Assembly (NCBI GenBank): GCA_964536805.1
Contig: CAZHYQ010000001.1
Coordinates: 62,001 to 126,000 of the forward strand
From: Longilinea sp964536805
Lineage (GTDB): Bacteria > Chloroflexota > Anaerolineae > Anaerolineales > Anaerolineaceae
Direction: 5' to 3'
DNA: 64,000 nt
Part shown: piece after piece, positions 34,087 to 43,623 of the stretch
Layout: the number at the start of each line of letters is the position of its first letter
Position numbering within the stretch: the stretch's first letter is position 1
Program-made: the position numbers and the translations under genes
The notes under the pieces: generated by a model
Told to the model about the DNA's origin: nothing
Seen by the model: only the letters and a program-made list of their open reading frames with translations
The model's database searches: none

Positions 34087-34929
34087 TTATTTTTCTACGA
34101 AGAAACTCACGGCCATGGTTCCAGGTCCTGCGTGGACCAGAATGGCCGAAGGAAGCCACATTACCGGGATTTCTGAAAATCCCAGTTCCGTTTTTAGGTC
34201 TTCCGCAAAAGCTACGGCCTCATCCTTCGCATCGCCATACATAACAGTAATGAATGCCTCCTCGTTTCGCGGGCACTCGGTATGGACGAGTTCTTTAATG
34301 CGTGCAAGGGCGCGTCGCTTTGTGCGCTGTTGATCCACTGGTTCCGCACGGCCGTTCTTGATTGTCAGGATGGGCTTTACCTGCAGGAGACTGCCTAAAA
34401 GCATTTGGGCACCGCCGATCCGTCCGCCTTTGTATAAATACTCCAGGGTATCCACGAGGAAATAAACATGTTCCAGTGTGATCATATCTTCGATTTTGGC
34501 GGCAACCTCGTCGGTGGTTAACCCTGCCGCGGCCCATTTGACCGCCTGGCGGACGATTGAGCCTAGACCTGTTCCCAGGGTCCTGGAATCGATAATCCGA
34601 ATATCGGTATCGGGAAAATCCTGGGCCGCCACGGTGGCACTGCGAACCGTCCCGCTAAGTTCGGCGGACGGACAAATGACAATCGCGCTGTCTCCGTTAT
34701 CCTTGATCTTTTGGTAAATTGGCGTGTATAAAGCCGGCGGCGGCGCGGCTGTTTTGGGCAGCACGGAGGATGATTTGAGCTTGGTCAAAAATGTTGCAGA
34801 GTCGATCTCGCTGTCATCCCGGTATGTGTCATTGCCAAAAATGATGATTTGAGGCAGGAAATCAATTCCGAGCTGTGCTGCCGTTTCGGGCAAAATACTG
34901 GATGTGGTATCTGCAATAATGCGAACCAT
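34087..34929 (-). CDS. DegV family (fatty-acid-binding) protein
   Basis: The 280-residue protein has the DegV fold with N-terminal IIADTTSSILPETAAQLGI and FLTKLKSSSVLPKTAAPPP. It has the central DSRTLGTGLGSIVRQA and the C-terminal IGGAQMLLGSLLQVKPIL and HAGPGTMAVSF. Family members bind long-chain fatty acids; in Firmicutes they act as FakB, presenting the acid to a kinase FakA. No fakA is visible here. It is monocistronic, with an extended -10 promoter at 34999-35007. Confidence 0.9.
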   Translation of the reverse strand: MVRIIADTTSSILPETAAQLGIDFLPQIIIFGNDTYRDDSEIDSATFLTKLKSSSVLPKTAAPPPALYTPIYQKIKDNGDSAIVICPSAELSGTVRSATVAAQDFPDTDIRIIDSRTLGTGLGSIVRQAVKWAAAGLTTDEVAAKIEDMITLEHVYFLVDTLEYLYKGGRIGGAQMLLGSLLQVKPILTIKNGRAEPVDQQRTKRRALARIKELVHTECPRNEEAFITVMYGDAKDEAVAFAEDLKTELGFSEIPVMWLPSAILVHAGPGTMAVSFFVEK

Positions 34930-34998
34930 GAGGAAGCCTTTCTGGTTGGTGGCAAGAAAAAATGAAAAGATTAGAAAAACAGAAACTCAACCAGATGC

Positions 34999-35007
34999 AT
35001 TATACCA
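34999..35007 (-). promoter_or_regulatory. Extended -10 promoter of degV
   Basis: On the minus strand TGG-TATAAT gives a perfect -10 hexamer (34999-35004) with a TGn extension. The -35 candidate, ACAGAA at 35022-35027, is poor, as is common for extended -10 promoters. Confidence 0.5.
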
Positions 35008-35056
35008 ATGACTGGGCATAATTCTGTTTTTCGGCCATATTCAACAGCCCCGGTTA

Positions 35057-36007
35057 TCATCGCAGGATGAGTTTATCGGTGATACTGCTGCCTTCATGAA
35101 TTCGGAGGATGATTTCCGCCATTAACGGGGCAATGCTGATGACTTCTATTTTAGGATGTCGTTTTTCAGGCGGCACAGGGATGGTATTCGAAACCACCAA
35201 TTTCTCGATGTGATCATTTCGATCCAGCAAATCAAGTGCCGATGGGAGGAGGACAGGATGCGTAATGGCCAGGTATGCTCCTCCGACGGCGCCATTTTCG
35301 TACAAATTGTCAACTTGTTTTAACACGCTCCCGCCCGCGATCAAATCATCTATGATGATCGGGCGGCGTCCGGCAATATCGCCAACGATATGCGTTGTCC
35401 TGGTATCTGAAGCACTCAGGCGGCGTTTGTGCATAACCACCAATGGCAAATTCAAATTCTCTGAGTATATTCCAGCCAGAGAAGCCCGGCCAACATCCGG
35501 GCTGACAATGGCTGAATTGGCAAACTCATCCTTCCGGAAATAATCCGCCAATACCGGCAATGCACTGACAGGATCCACCGGGATATTAAAAAAGCCCTGG
35601 ATAGCCAGATTGTGAATATCCACAAAAATCACACGGTTGGCGCCCTGATTTTCCAGAAGATTTGCCACCACGCGTGCACTGATGGATTCGCGGCCGTGGG
35701 AAATTCGATCCTGGCGGGCATAAGGGAAATAGGGAATAACGATGTTGATGGTATGCGCACTGGCACGCCGGAATGCATCCATCATGAGCAACAATTCCAT
35801 CAGATTATCATTAACGGGTGCCGCGCAAGGCTGAACCAAAAAAACATCTACCTCGCGTACAACCTCGTCAATGCTGACATGAATTTCAGAATCGGGAAAT
35901 TTCTGAGTTGTTGACAATCCGAGCGGTAATTGAAGGATATCGGCTATTTCTTTTGCCAGGACCGGATGGGCAGTTCCGGAAAAAATTTTCATTGGGTGAA
36001 TGGACAT
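35057..36007 (-). CDS. prs: Ribose-phosphate pyrophosphokinase
   Basis: The 316-residue enzyme makes PRPP from ribose-5-phosphate and ATP for nucleotide, His and Trp synthesis. Visible are the N-terminal MKIFSGTAHPVLAKEIA, the KFPDSEIHVSIDE loop, the flexible VIPYFPYARQDR loop and the PRPP-binding IIIDDLIAGGSVLKQ. I start at the ATG at 36007, 6 bases after AAGGA. A longer frame to 36103 runs into the upstream gene and gives no family match. It follows the P1 peptidase gene by 8 bases. Confidence 0.94.
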   Translation of the reverse strand: MSIHPMKIFSGTAHPVLAKEIADILQLPLGLSTTQKFPDSEIHVSIDEVVREVDVFLVQPCAAPVNDNLMELLLMMDAFRRASAHTINIVIPYFPYARQDRISHGRESISARVVANLLENQGANRVIFVDIHNLAIQGFFNIPVDPVSALPVLADYFRKDEFANSAIVSPDVGRASLAGIYSENLNLPLVVMHKRRLSASDTRTTHIVGDIAGRRPIIIDDLIAGGSVLKQVDNLYENGAVGGAYLAITHPVLLPSALDLLDRNDHIEKLVVSNTIPVPPEKRHPKIEVISIAPLMAEIILRIHEGSSITDKLILR

Positions 36008-36015
36008 GGGAATCC

Positions 36016-37005
36016 TTATGGATGTTGAAAATCGCAGGATGCTGGCAATCCGCCAATCGAGGTTGCCTGTTGCGTGGCACGGACAATCGCCGTTGCGACA
36101 CATTCCGCCGCAAAGGCGCCGACGACATTCACATCGGCCTTCTTTTGCCCCGTAGCAAGGGTGAAAAGGGTGTCGCCATCAAACATCGTGTGTGCCGGCC
36201 GTACTGACCTTGCAAGGCCGTCCTGCGCCATTTGTGCCACCTTGTTGGCTTCTTCCTTGGTAAGTCTGGCATTCGTCGCCACTACGCCAATAACTGTATT
36301 GTACGTGGAGGAAAAATTTAGGATGGTTTTTCCAAGAAAAGACTTCATGGTAACAAGCGTATCGGCAAAACGCGGTTGACTGGTTCTATCAATGGATATG
36401 GCACGGGCGCCTGCGATAATTCTTCCATTTTCGGGATTAATAACGTCCCCAAAGGCGTTTACCGCGATGATAGCGCCAACCACCAGGCCGCCGCCCAGAT
36501 TCAATGAAGAAGTTCCAATGCCCGATTTCATTGCCTGCCCCATGCCGTATATTTTGCCAACGGTTGCGCCAGTTCCTGCGCCAACATTCCCTTCAGCAGG
36601 GCTCTGAGCGTCGGCATTTACACAGGCCAGGTAACCCATCTCGGCATCCGGGCGAACATCGGATTTTCCAACGCCCAGATCATAAAGAACAGCCGCTGGG
36701 ACAATGGGGACGCGTGCAAAGCCTGTGTCAAAACCAATGCCTTTTTCTTCCAGATATTTCATTACACCGGTTGCCGCGTTTAAACCAAAAGCTGAGCCGC
36801 CTGCAAGCAGGACCGCATGCGCTTTGGCGACGAGATGCATTGGCCGCATTGCATCGGTTTCCCGGGTGCCGGGTGCGCCGCCGCGTTGATCAACCCCACC
36901 GACCGCGCCGTTCTCTGCCAGGATCACCGTGCAGCCTGTCATTGCCTCCAGATGGGTAGCATGGCCAACCAGAATACCAGGCACATCTGTAATCGCGTTT
37001 AGCAC
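36016..37005 (-). CDS. P1-family N-terminal nucleophile peptidase (DmpA-like)
   Basis: The 329-residue protein belongs to the L-aminopeptidase/D-esterase (DmpA/BapA) family. These proteins cut themselves ahead of a Ser/Thr that becomes the nucleophile. The likely site is SGIGTSSLNLGGGLVVGAI near 175-190. The N-terminal HATHLEAMTGCTVIL and GGVDQRGGAPGTRETD are typical. It may clip N-terminal or beta-amino residues from small peptides. It is cotranscribed with prs, with a minus-strand TATAAT at 37035-37040 just upstream. Confidence 0.88.
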   Translation of the reverse strand: MLNAITDVPGILVGHATHLEAMTGCTVILAENGAVGGVDQRGGAPGTRETDAMRPMHLVAKAHAVLLAGGSAFGLNAATGVMKYLEEKGIGFDTGFARVPIVPAAVLYDLGVGKSDVRPDAEMGYLACVNADAQSPAEGNVGAGTGATVGKIYGMGQAMKSGIGTSSLNLGGGLVVGAIIAVNAFGDVINPENGRIIAGARAISIDRTSQPRFADTLVTMKSFLGKTILNFSSTYNTVIGVVATNARLTKEEANKVAQMAQDGLARSVRPAHTMFDGDTLFTLATGQKKADVNVVGAFAAECVATAIVRATQQATSIGGLPASCDFQHP

Positions 37006-37196
37006 TTTATTACTCCGGATTGCTGAATGAAGCCATTATACCTTGTCCGCATGGTTGGTGAACGGCCTTCGGCCCCAACACTGTATTTGGGTTTTTTCGT
37101 TACATCTCCATAAGCTTGATTTTGCTGACGGGAAGTTACGGTTGTGGATGGATTATAATATTGGGATATTAACGGCTTGTTCATTTTGGAGATGTG

Positions 37197-37823
37197 ATGA
37201 AGAAGAATGTCGCGCGGTTTGGTGCGCTATTTATCCTGATAATTACTGCATATCTACTGGTCATTCCGAATAATGTCTATGCTTTGCCGGAATTTCAGAT
37301 CCCAACAGGATCAATAGCGACGGTCACAGGGACACCCAAAGGGGTGACTGCAACGGTTCGTACCGATATGGGCGAGCCGTTCCTTAACGTTCGTTCAGGA
37401 CCTGGTGCGTTGTATGAAAAAATTGGCGTTCTGCTGCCGGGTCAATCAGTACCGGTTGTGGGTGTTTCACCAAAAGGTGAATATTACCTTGTGGAATATC
37501 CCGGGGTGCCAGGCGGCGTGGGATGGATTAGCGCTACTTACGTGGATGTTGTCGGAGGTGTTCCGCCGATTGTCGAACCGCCCGCTACAGTAACGCCTGC
37601 CATTACTTCCACCTTTGATCCCACACTGGCGGCACAGTTCATTGTTACGATCCAGCCGACCCGATTGCCGACATTTACCGAACCAGCCCCCCTACAAATT
37701 CCAACCTATGCGGTCGTTTCATCAAATCAAATTGCCAAAGGGGTGCCCATGGGTTTGGTAATATCGATAATTCTTGTCGCCGGACTCATGATCGGAATTT
37801 TCTCAATTTTTCAAAACCGATGA
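37197..37823 (+). CDS. Membrane-anchored SH3b-domain protein
   Basis: This 208-residue protein has an N-terminal signal or anchor segment (about 8-30) and a bacterial SH3 domain at about 55-115 (FLNVRSGPGALYEKIGVLLPGQ, GWISATYVDV). A Pro/Thr-rich linker and a C-terminal membrane helix (about 183-205) follow. It is probably held at the outer face of the membrane. SH3b domains often bind cell-wall peptides. GGAG lies 5 bases before the ATG at 37197; the GTG at 37194 is too close. A TATAAT box lies at 37154-37159. Confidence 0.75.
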   Translation: MKKNVARFGALFILIITAYLLVIPNNVYALPEFQIPTGSIATVTGTPKGVTATVRTDMGEPFLNVRSGPGALYEKIGVLLPGQSVPVVGVSPKGEYYLVEYPGVPGGVGWISATYVDVVGGVPPIVEPPATVTPAITSTFDPTLAAQFIVTIQPTRLPTFTEPAPLQIPTYAVVSSNQIAKGVPMGLVISIILVAGLMIGIFSIFQNR

Positions 37824-37851
37824 TTTGTTCAGGATGATGAGGATAAATAGG

Positions 37852-38514
37852 TTAAGACTGGAAAGCGAAAAACGCTTCCAGGCCTTTAAAACATTCTGAA
37901 CCCAATTTGTGACCAACCTCATCCTGGCAAAACACGACTTCGGCGCCTAGTGACTGAAGAACGGTCGCGGCTGATTGTGCCAGGACGATGGGAATTGTTT
38001 CATCCAAAGATCCATGCCCAATAAAGACAGGTTTTCCTGAAAGCGATTGAGGGTTCAGCCCTTCCTCCACGGCAGCGGGCAGAAACCCCGCCAGACAGGC
38101 AACCCGTTCAACCTGGTCTGGGTGGCGTAGTAAATAGCATAGCGCCATTGCGCCACCCTGGCTGAATCCCATAATCGATATTTTATTTATAGAAATCCTT
38201 AAGAATTCGAGCCAATGCTTGACCTGCCGATCGAGCTCGTCCGTTGCAATTGTATAATCGGAAAACTTGGCGTTTTTCGGTGAGCCGCCAGCTAACCATC
38301 CATAACCGGCTGGATCCGCTTTTACAGGACCCCGGGGAGAGAGGAGCCAGTAATCCTCGGGTATTTTTCGACCAAAAACCGACATGACATTTTCATCGCC
38401 GGTCCATCCATGCAACATCAACAACACTTTGCGGCTGTTAGCAACCGCAGGTGACTGGACGCGAAGGATCCAACCTTGTTCATAAAATGTGAACGCTGCC
38501 GGTCGTTCACTCAC
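37852..38514 (-). CDS. Alpha/beta hydrolase, carboxylesterase type
   Basis: The 220-residue cytoplasmic hydrolase has the nucleophile elbow MGFSQGGAM with S118, the acid in GHGSLDETIP and the histidine in DEVGHKLG. The oxyanion region is LLMLHGWTGDE. It matches the small phospholipase/carboxylesterase (PF02230-like) group, which hydrolyses short acyl esters or lysophospholipids. Its start overlaps the small membrane protein gene by 8 bases, and a patatin-like lipase gene precedes that, so a lipid role is plausible. Confidence 0.87.
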   Translation of the reverse strand: MSERPAAFTFYEQGWILRVQSPAVANSRKVLLMLHGWTGDENVMSVFGRKIPEDYWLLSPRGPVKADPAGYGWLAGGSPKNAKFSDYTIATDELDRQVKHWLEFLRISINKISIMGFSQGGAMALCYLLRHPDQVERVACLAGFLPAAVEEGLNPQSLSGKPVFIGHGSLDETIPIVLAQSAATVLQSLGAEVVFCQDEVGHKLGSECFKGLEAFFAFQS

Positions 38515-38731
38515 GTTTGGAAATCCAATCCAGGATCTTGAGAAAGAAATAGATTAGTACGATGGGTGCAAGCCCTGCCAATAAACAAATAAAACCCAGG
38601 AATGCTGCATTTTTTCCGTAAATGATCCCAATCAGGGTTAATCCAACGATAAAAAGTATAGCCACCCCGCCGGCAACTAGGCGAAAGGTTGTTCCCGTAG
38701 CGAATCTGCGCAAATCCCGTTCAGGCTTCAA
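38507..38731 (-). CDS. Small two-helix membrane protein, unknown
   Basis: The 74-residue protein has a basic N-terminus (KPERDLRRF), two hydrophobic segments (about 18-38 and 44-66) and a short charged tail. I do not recognise the family. It lies between a patatin-like lipase gene (13 bases) and an esterase gene (8-base overlap), so it is real and cotranscribed. The topology resembles small accessory membrane proteins such as AtpI/AtpZ, but no ATP synthase gene is near. Confidence 0.65.
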   Translation of the reverse strand: MKPERDLRRFATGTTFRLVAGGVAILFIVGLTLIGIIYGKNAAFLGFICLLAGLAPIVLIYFFLKILDWISKRE

Positions 38732-38744
38732 GGTAATTCAGCCT

Positions 38745-39680
38745 CTATTCTTCATCAGTGAAGTCGTCAAATTCACTGATCTTTTTACCGGGCAGTTCGA
38801 CTTTGCGAAAACGGCGTGAGAGTTTATTTGTCCAACCGAGGCTTTTTTGAATTTCAACCAAGGCGTTGGCGGCTGCAATTTCACCTTCACTAATCAAGAT
38901 TTTTGGATTCACGTTATCCAAAATGCCAAACCGCACAACATCAGGCCGGATGATCACTTCTGGACGATCGACCTGCAACCGCAATTCCGCCAGCATGTGA
39001 GAGGTAATATCCATGGAACGAATATAGGTCTGAAAGGCCCTGGCTACCCGTGTTTTGGTTAGTTGATTGAAAATTGGTTGAGCAAGCGGATTCGTTACAG
39101 GCACGGTGATATCCGGTAGGTGGCTCCAACCCTCCGGCGACGGCGACAGGCAAACTGCGACCACGGGCAAGGTGGGGGCCAACCAGCGGGCGAGCGCAAC
39201 CGGAACCGGATCCAATATCCCACCATCCACTAAAACAGTACCATTTATTTCTCGCGGGGAAAAAACGCCAGGCACAGCAATGGTCGCCAATACTGCGTCA
39301 GAAACGCGTCCATGGTCGAGAATGAATTCCTGCATTGTAATTGTATCCACCGCAGTACAGGCAAACGGAATTTGTAAATCAGCAAAGGTCGCATCACCGA
39401 GATGATCCGATAAGGCCTGGACAATTCCGCCGAGGCCCATGATGGATGGGCCCTCATCGCGGCTGCGAAAAAAGAGCTTGGATTGATCGAGGTTTAGAAC
39501 AATATCTTCAATTTCATCGGGCGTTTTCCCGGCGGCATAAATTGATCCTATCAATCCGCCTGCGCTTGTACCGGCAACCGCTTTGATTGAGAATCCAGCT
39601 TCTTCAAGAACCCGGATTACACCTATATGGGCAATACCTTTGATTCCGCCACCGCCCAAAGCCAGAGATATATCGGTCAT
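38745..39680 (-). CDS. Patatin-like phospholipase
   Basis: The 311-residue protein has the patatin glycine-rich oxyanion loop LGGGGIKGIAHIG, the nucleophile S39 in AVAGTSAGGLIG and the dyad aspartate in VLVDGGILDPVP. It belongs to the bacterial RssA/YchK-like group and would hydrolyse acyl esters of phospholipids. No signal peptide is present. It heads a three-gene minus-strand unit with a two-helix protein and an esterase. Confidence 0.9.
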   Translation of the reverse strand: MTDISLALGGGGIKGIAHIGVIRVLEEAGFSIKAVAGTSAGGLIGSIYAAGKTPDEIEDIVLNLDQSKLFFRSRDEGPSIMGLGGIVQALSDHLGDATFADLQIPFACTAVDTITMQEFILDHGRVSDAVLATIAVPGVFSPREINGTVLVDGGILDPVPVALARWLAPTLPVVAVCLSPSPEGWSHLPDITVPVTNPLAQPIFNQLTKTRVARAFQTYIRSMDITSHMLAELRLQVDRPEVIIRPDVVRFGILDNVNPKILISEGEIAAANALVEIQKSLGWTNKLSRRFRKVELPGKKISEFDDFTDEE

Positions 39681-39776
39681 TCTTCAGTCCTTTTCCAAAA
39701 CCGATAGATTGATAATTACATGAAGCAATTATAATCTGACCCAACGACTAAACACAAAAACGCCGCGGAGGCTAGT

Positions 39777-41138
39777 TTGGAGAGTCGCGAAAGTTCATCA
39801 CCGATTGTAACCCGGTCAGTTGCCGCAGCCTTGAACCACGAAATCATCCCTGGTTATCAGTTTTCCTGGTTTGAGCGCTTGGGATTGAGATTGCTTGGAT
39901 ATTTACCTTCCGGTCTGGCACAATGGCTGGTGCAGTATGCTCAGCGGTCTGGTGGATTGGACCCTCGCGCCGCAGCTTCAATCACTTCTGAAGAGTTGAT
40001 CATTAATCGGTTGAAGGATTACCGAAATTTGCAAGGACCATTTCCAGCCGCAGTTGTGGGGGTTGCACAAGGAGGCGCGACTGCCCATCTGGCACGCCTG
40101 TTAAATGCACCATTCTTGCCGCAAGCTTTTGTGTTGACGCTACGCGGAGGCTCGTCTCATGGCGATGCAAAACAGTATTTTCATTTATCAAAAGACCTGG
40201 CTGGCCAGATCACAAACCGCAATCCCGATTTTATTTCGATTCAGCATTTTGATCCCGTCCATGACGGTTGGTTAACGCGGTCGTTGAATCATCTCCGTTT
40301 GAAATTAGTCGAAATGCCGGAAGCTTACCGGACTTTTATCCGGTCGCATGTTGTTCGCGGCGGGGATGTGGTTTATCTGGATGGTGGGGCAACCTGGTTG
40401 AGGCAAAAAGTTGGCAATCGCAATTATTATCAGGCTGGCGGTTGGGGTGGCATTTCAGCCGAAGAATTCTATTTCGGCAGCGAGCGGTTAACGCAATATT
40501 CAACTCAAGAAAAATTAACATCATCCAGTTGGCGATTATCAGAATTTGATATAGAAAGCGGGCCAGAATCCGAGTGGGGCAGTGAAGAGGGGCTGGCTCA
40601 ATCGCTTGAAGAGTTTTGCCTGCATGAGGGCTACCGATTCGATCGAATCCGGTTTGAGGATCCGAATGATTTTTCATTGCTGGCTTTTTTGGCATACCAG
40701 CAATTCTTTGAGGCGCAGGGTATCCAACCTCGCGGAGCGGTGGTCGAAATGTTTTCGCAATTCGATCCGACCGTCGTCCATCAAGGTGGCATTCTTCCAA
40801 TTTGGCTGATATTCAATACCGAAGACAGCCTTGAATTTATGAAAAGGATGCTTGCGCAGGTGTCAACGGATCTGCCTGTATTCTTTTCAGCTTTGTCGAC
40901 TTTTTCAAAAACACCCGATATGGTTAATTGGCAAGATTGGATCAGCGCTTTGGCTGGCAGGCAATGGGTGAATGCTGGGGCGCGCGCGTCCCATTACCCG
41001 GCTGACACGCTTGCGCTGCTCGATTGGAAAAAACCGCTGTTGCAATTCCTTGGCGTTTCTAAAATTACTTCACAGGGACGATTAACTGCCCAACAGGTCG
41101 TATCCATTGCCCGGGGAATTGATCAAGGCAGGTTTTGA
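39777..41138 (+). CDS. Unknown protein, possible degenerate alpha/beta hydrolase
   Basis: The protein has 453 residues and no signal peptide. I do not recognise a family. Residues 91-104 read AAVVGVAQGGATAH, which resembles a hydrolase nucleophile elbow (G-x-S-x-G-G) with Ala97 in place of Ser. If so it is a non-catalytic relative, but the match is only local. The rest is rich in aromatic and Trp residues (GGWGGISAEEFYFG). The start is TTG at 39777, with GGAGG 5 bases upstream. A TATAAT box lies at 39730-39735. It is divergent from the patatin operon. Confidence 0.55.
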   Translation: MESRESSSPIVTRSVAAALNHEIIPGYQFSWFERLGLRLLGYLPSGLAQWLVQYAQRSGGLDPRAAASITSEELIINRLKDYRNLQGPFPAAVVGVAQGGATAHLARLLNAPFLPQAFVLTLRGGSSHGDAKQYFHLSKDLAGQITNRNPDFISIQHFDPVHDGWLTRSLNHLRLKLVEMPEAYRTFIRSHVVRGGDVVYLDGGATWLRQKVGNRNYYQAGGWGGISAEEFYFGSERLTQYSTQEKLTSSSWRLSEFDIESGPESEWGSEEGLAQSLEEFCLHEGYRFDRIRFEDPNDFSLLAFLAYQQFFEAQGIQPRGAVVEMFSQFDPTVVHQGGILPIWLIFNTEDSLEFMKRMLAQVSTDLPVFFSALSTFSKTPDMVNWQDWISALAGRQWVNAGARASHYPADTLALLDWKKPLLQFLGVSKITSQGRLTAQQVVSIARGIDQGRF

Positions 41139-41144
41139 TTTTTG

Positions 41145-42305
41145 TTAGAGTAATTTCGCGAGGGCAGCGAGCAAAGCCTGCTGGTCATCCTCGTCGTTGT
41201 AAGCCTGGAAGGAATAGCGAATCAACTTTTTCCCTTCCCATTCGATCAAAGGCACTTCAATATGGAACTCGCTGTACAAACGGTTTTTCAGCATTTCTAT
41301 ATCTGTTGAGTCTGGCAGAGTCGAAGCTCCCATTTGTGAAAATGAATCTGGATCATCGCCATTGAGAGGTGCAAGACCTGTGAGTTGACGGATTTTCAAT
41401 TGAGTGTCATAAGCCAACTGATGGCATTTAGAACGGACTTCCGTCCAATGGTATTTCTTCTGGAAAGCAATTGCCTCCGGAACTGTCAAAAAGGCGGAAA
41501 TATCGCGCGTGCCTGTCCATTCCAAAATATCCACAAAGTGTGAATTGCTCGGGTGATTGCTTTCCCAACCCCAGGAAACAATCAGTGGCTCAACCAGGTG
41601 TTGAACCTGGGGCGCGGCATAAAGAAATGCCGATCCCTTTGGTGCGCATAGCCATTTGTGACAATTGCCTGAGTAAAAATCTGCACCCAGCGCATCAAGG
41701 TTTACTGGAATTTGACCCGGCGCATGTGCACCGTCGATTGCAGTCAGGATGCCTTCAGCCCTTGCGCGGGCACAAATTGCCTGAACAGGAAATATAAGCG
41801 CGGTGGGTGAGGTGATGTGACTTAGAAAGATCACTTTTGTTTGAGGGGTAACCTTCGAAAAGAAATCATCGACAAATTCGGATACAGAGCTGACTGGCAG
41901 GGAAATGGGGATATTGATATACTTGAAGCCGTTCTTGACCGCCAGAAAGCGCCAAGTACGGTCAAGTGCACCGTATTCGTGGTTGCTGGCCATCACTTCG
42001 TCGCCAGGACCCAACTGGAGGCTTCGGGCAACGATATTGATGCCGTGTGTGGCATTGGTCACGAAGACCAGGTTATCGGTCCCAGCATTCAAATAGGCTG
42101 CCAGGTCAGCACGTGCGCTTTGAAGTAATTCATTCGCACGGCGGCCCAGAAATTCCACCGGCTGGCGTTCAAGTTCTTTTTGCCATTTTTGGTAAGCAGA
42201 AAAGACCGGGCGTGGGGTTGCGCCAAAGGATCCATGATTCAAAAAAATGATTTCTGGATCGAGCATAAATAATTTGCGGTAACCATGCGTTGATGTTTGT
42301 TTCAT
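41145..42305 (-). CDS. Class V aminotransferase (isopenicillin-N epimerase-like)
   Basis: The 386-residue PLP enzyme has the Schiff-base lysine K217 in YSGNCHKWLCAPKG, the PLP-aspartate in AIDGAHAPGQ and the N-terminal LNHGSFGATPRPV. These match the isopenicillin-N epimerase/cysteine-desulfurase-like subgroup whose true reactions are mostly unknown. It lacks an obvious mobile Cys loop, so an IscS role is unlikely. It is convergent with the preceding unknown gene. Confidence 0.85.
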   Translation of the reverse strand: MKQTSTHGYRKLFMLDPEIIFLNHGSFGATPRPVFSAYQKWQKELERQPVEFLGRRANELLQSARADLAAYLNAGTDNLVFVTNATHGINIVARSLQLGPGDEVMASNHEYGALDRTWRFLAVKNGFKYINIPISLPVSSVSEFVDDFFSKVTPQTKVIFLSHITSPTALIFPVQAICARARAEGILTAIDGAHAPGQIPVNLDALGADFYSGNCHKWLCAPKGSAFLYAAPQVQHLVEPLIVSWGWESNHPSNSHFVDILEWTGTRDISAFLTVPEAIAFQKKYHWTEVRSKCHQLAYDTQLKIRQLTGLAPLNGDDPDSFSQMGASTLPDSTDIEMLKNRLYSEFHIEVPLIEWEGKKLIRYSFQAYNDEDDQQALLAALAKLL

Positions 42306-42342
42306 AAGGGTCCATTATACGATCAGAGGTTAATACACACCC

Positions 42343-43605
42343 TTGTTAATTTCCAGAATTCGCCGAAGCATTGAACCAGGGCAGCAATTACCTGTTGAGT
42401 TGCGCCATAACTTTATCCATTTGCTATTGGATATCGGTTGGTACGGCGTTCTCAATGCTACCACGATGACTTTTCTAACAATCTATGCGACGCGAATTCA
42501 TGCCCGTCCTGATCAGATTGGATTGATCAGCGCCATACCGGCCTTGATGACGATGCTATTCTCTTTGCCAGCCGGGGCATACTTGAAAAAGCGATCTCTT
42601 TCGAAATCCGCGATCCGTCTGGGAATCGTGCATAGATCTTTTTATTTTCTTTTGGTTTTATTGCCGTTTATCACAAACCAGCAAAATCAAGTCAGCATGA
42701 TCTTGCTGATTACGGTCATTATGTTTATTCCCTACTCTGCTTTTTCAATGGCTTTCAACGCTTTGTTTGGGGCCACCGTACCGATTGAATGGCGGGGATA
42801 TTATGCGGGTGCACGAAACGCTTTGTTTGCTATCGTAACCATTGTTGTTTCCCTTCTGAGCGGTTTCTTATTGGAAACGTTGACTTTTCCGCTGGGCTAT
42901 CAAATTGTTTTCGGCATGGGGTTTCTTGGCGCAATGATGAGCCAATACCATATTGCTCACCTGCATGTTTCACCAGAAGATGCGAACCCACAAATTGAAA
43001 CCAGGCCGACTGAAACCAAAATCAAATTAACCAACCGGATAAAGAGCAGTTTGCGTTTTGATGTTTTGCGAGGTCCTTTTCTTAGGATTTTGCTAGTTCT
43101 TACTCTTTTTCACTTCACGCAATACCTCGCGCTTCCACTTTTTCCGTTGTTTTATGTCAATGAGTTGAAACTTTCTGATCAGATCATCAGCATCGGCACC
43201 GCAATTTTCTATGTAACCATGTTCATCGGGTCTATGCAACACTCTCGCATTGTGGCTCGTTTTGGAAACCGCTGGGCTGTGGGTGCGGGGATGGTTTTGT
43301 TGGCGGCATACCCTGCCATTCTTAGTCTGGCCACGAATGCCGGATTTTATCTGGCGGCAAATATTGTCAGCGGATTTGCCTGGTCTTTAAGCGGGACAGC
43401 CATGTTCAACTATTTGCTTGAGAATATTCCCCCAGAAAGCCGGCCGGCTTATCTGGCGTGGTTTAGCCTGCTGGCGAACTTTGGCGTACTTTCCGGGTCA
43501 TTGCTGGGGCCAGTTGTCGGGAATTGGATCGGTATCGTGCCGGCTCTGGTGCTTTTTGCGGTTTTCCGCGCCGCGGCTGGAACCGCCATACTCCGTTGGG
43601 GATAA
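42343..43605 (+). CDS. MFS transporter
   Basis: The 420-residue protein has about 12 hydrophobic segments and an MFS-like loop between helices 2 and 3 (GAYLKKRSLSKSAIRLG). The central basic loop lies near residues 205-235. Substrate is unknown. The start is TTG at 42343; AGAGG lies 12 bases upstream, so the exact start is uncertain. It is the first of twelve codirectional genes. Confidence 0.8.
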   Translation: MLISRIRRSIEPGQQLPVELRHNFIHLLLDIGWYGVLNATTMTFLTIYATRIHARPDQIGLISAIPALMTMLFSLPAGAYLKKRSLSKSAIRLGIVHRSFYFLLVLLPFITNQQNQVSMILLITVIMFIPYSAFSMAFNALFGATVPIEWRGYYAGARNALFAIVTIVVSLLSGFLLETLTFPLGYQIVFGMGFLGAMMSQYHIAHLHVSPEDANPQIETRPTETKIKLTNRIKSSLRFDVLRGPFLRILLVLTLFHFTQYLALPLFPLFYVNELKLSDQIISIGTAIFYVTMFIGSMQHSRIVARFGNRWAVGAGMVLLAAYPAILSLATNAGFYLAANIVSGFAWSLSGTAMFNYLLENIPPESRPAYLAWFSLLANFGVLSGSLLGPVVGNWIGIVPALVLFAVFRAAAGTAILRWG

Positions 43606-43623
43606 GCGTGATAAAATCCTGCC

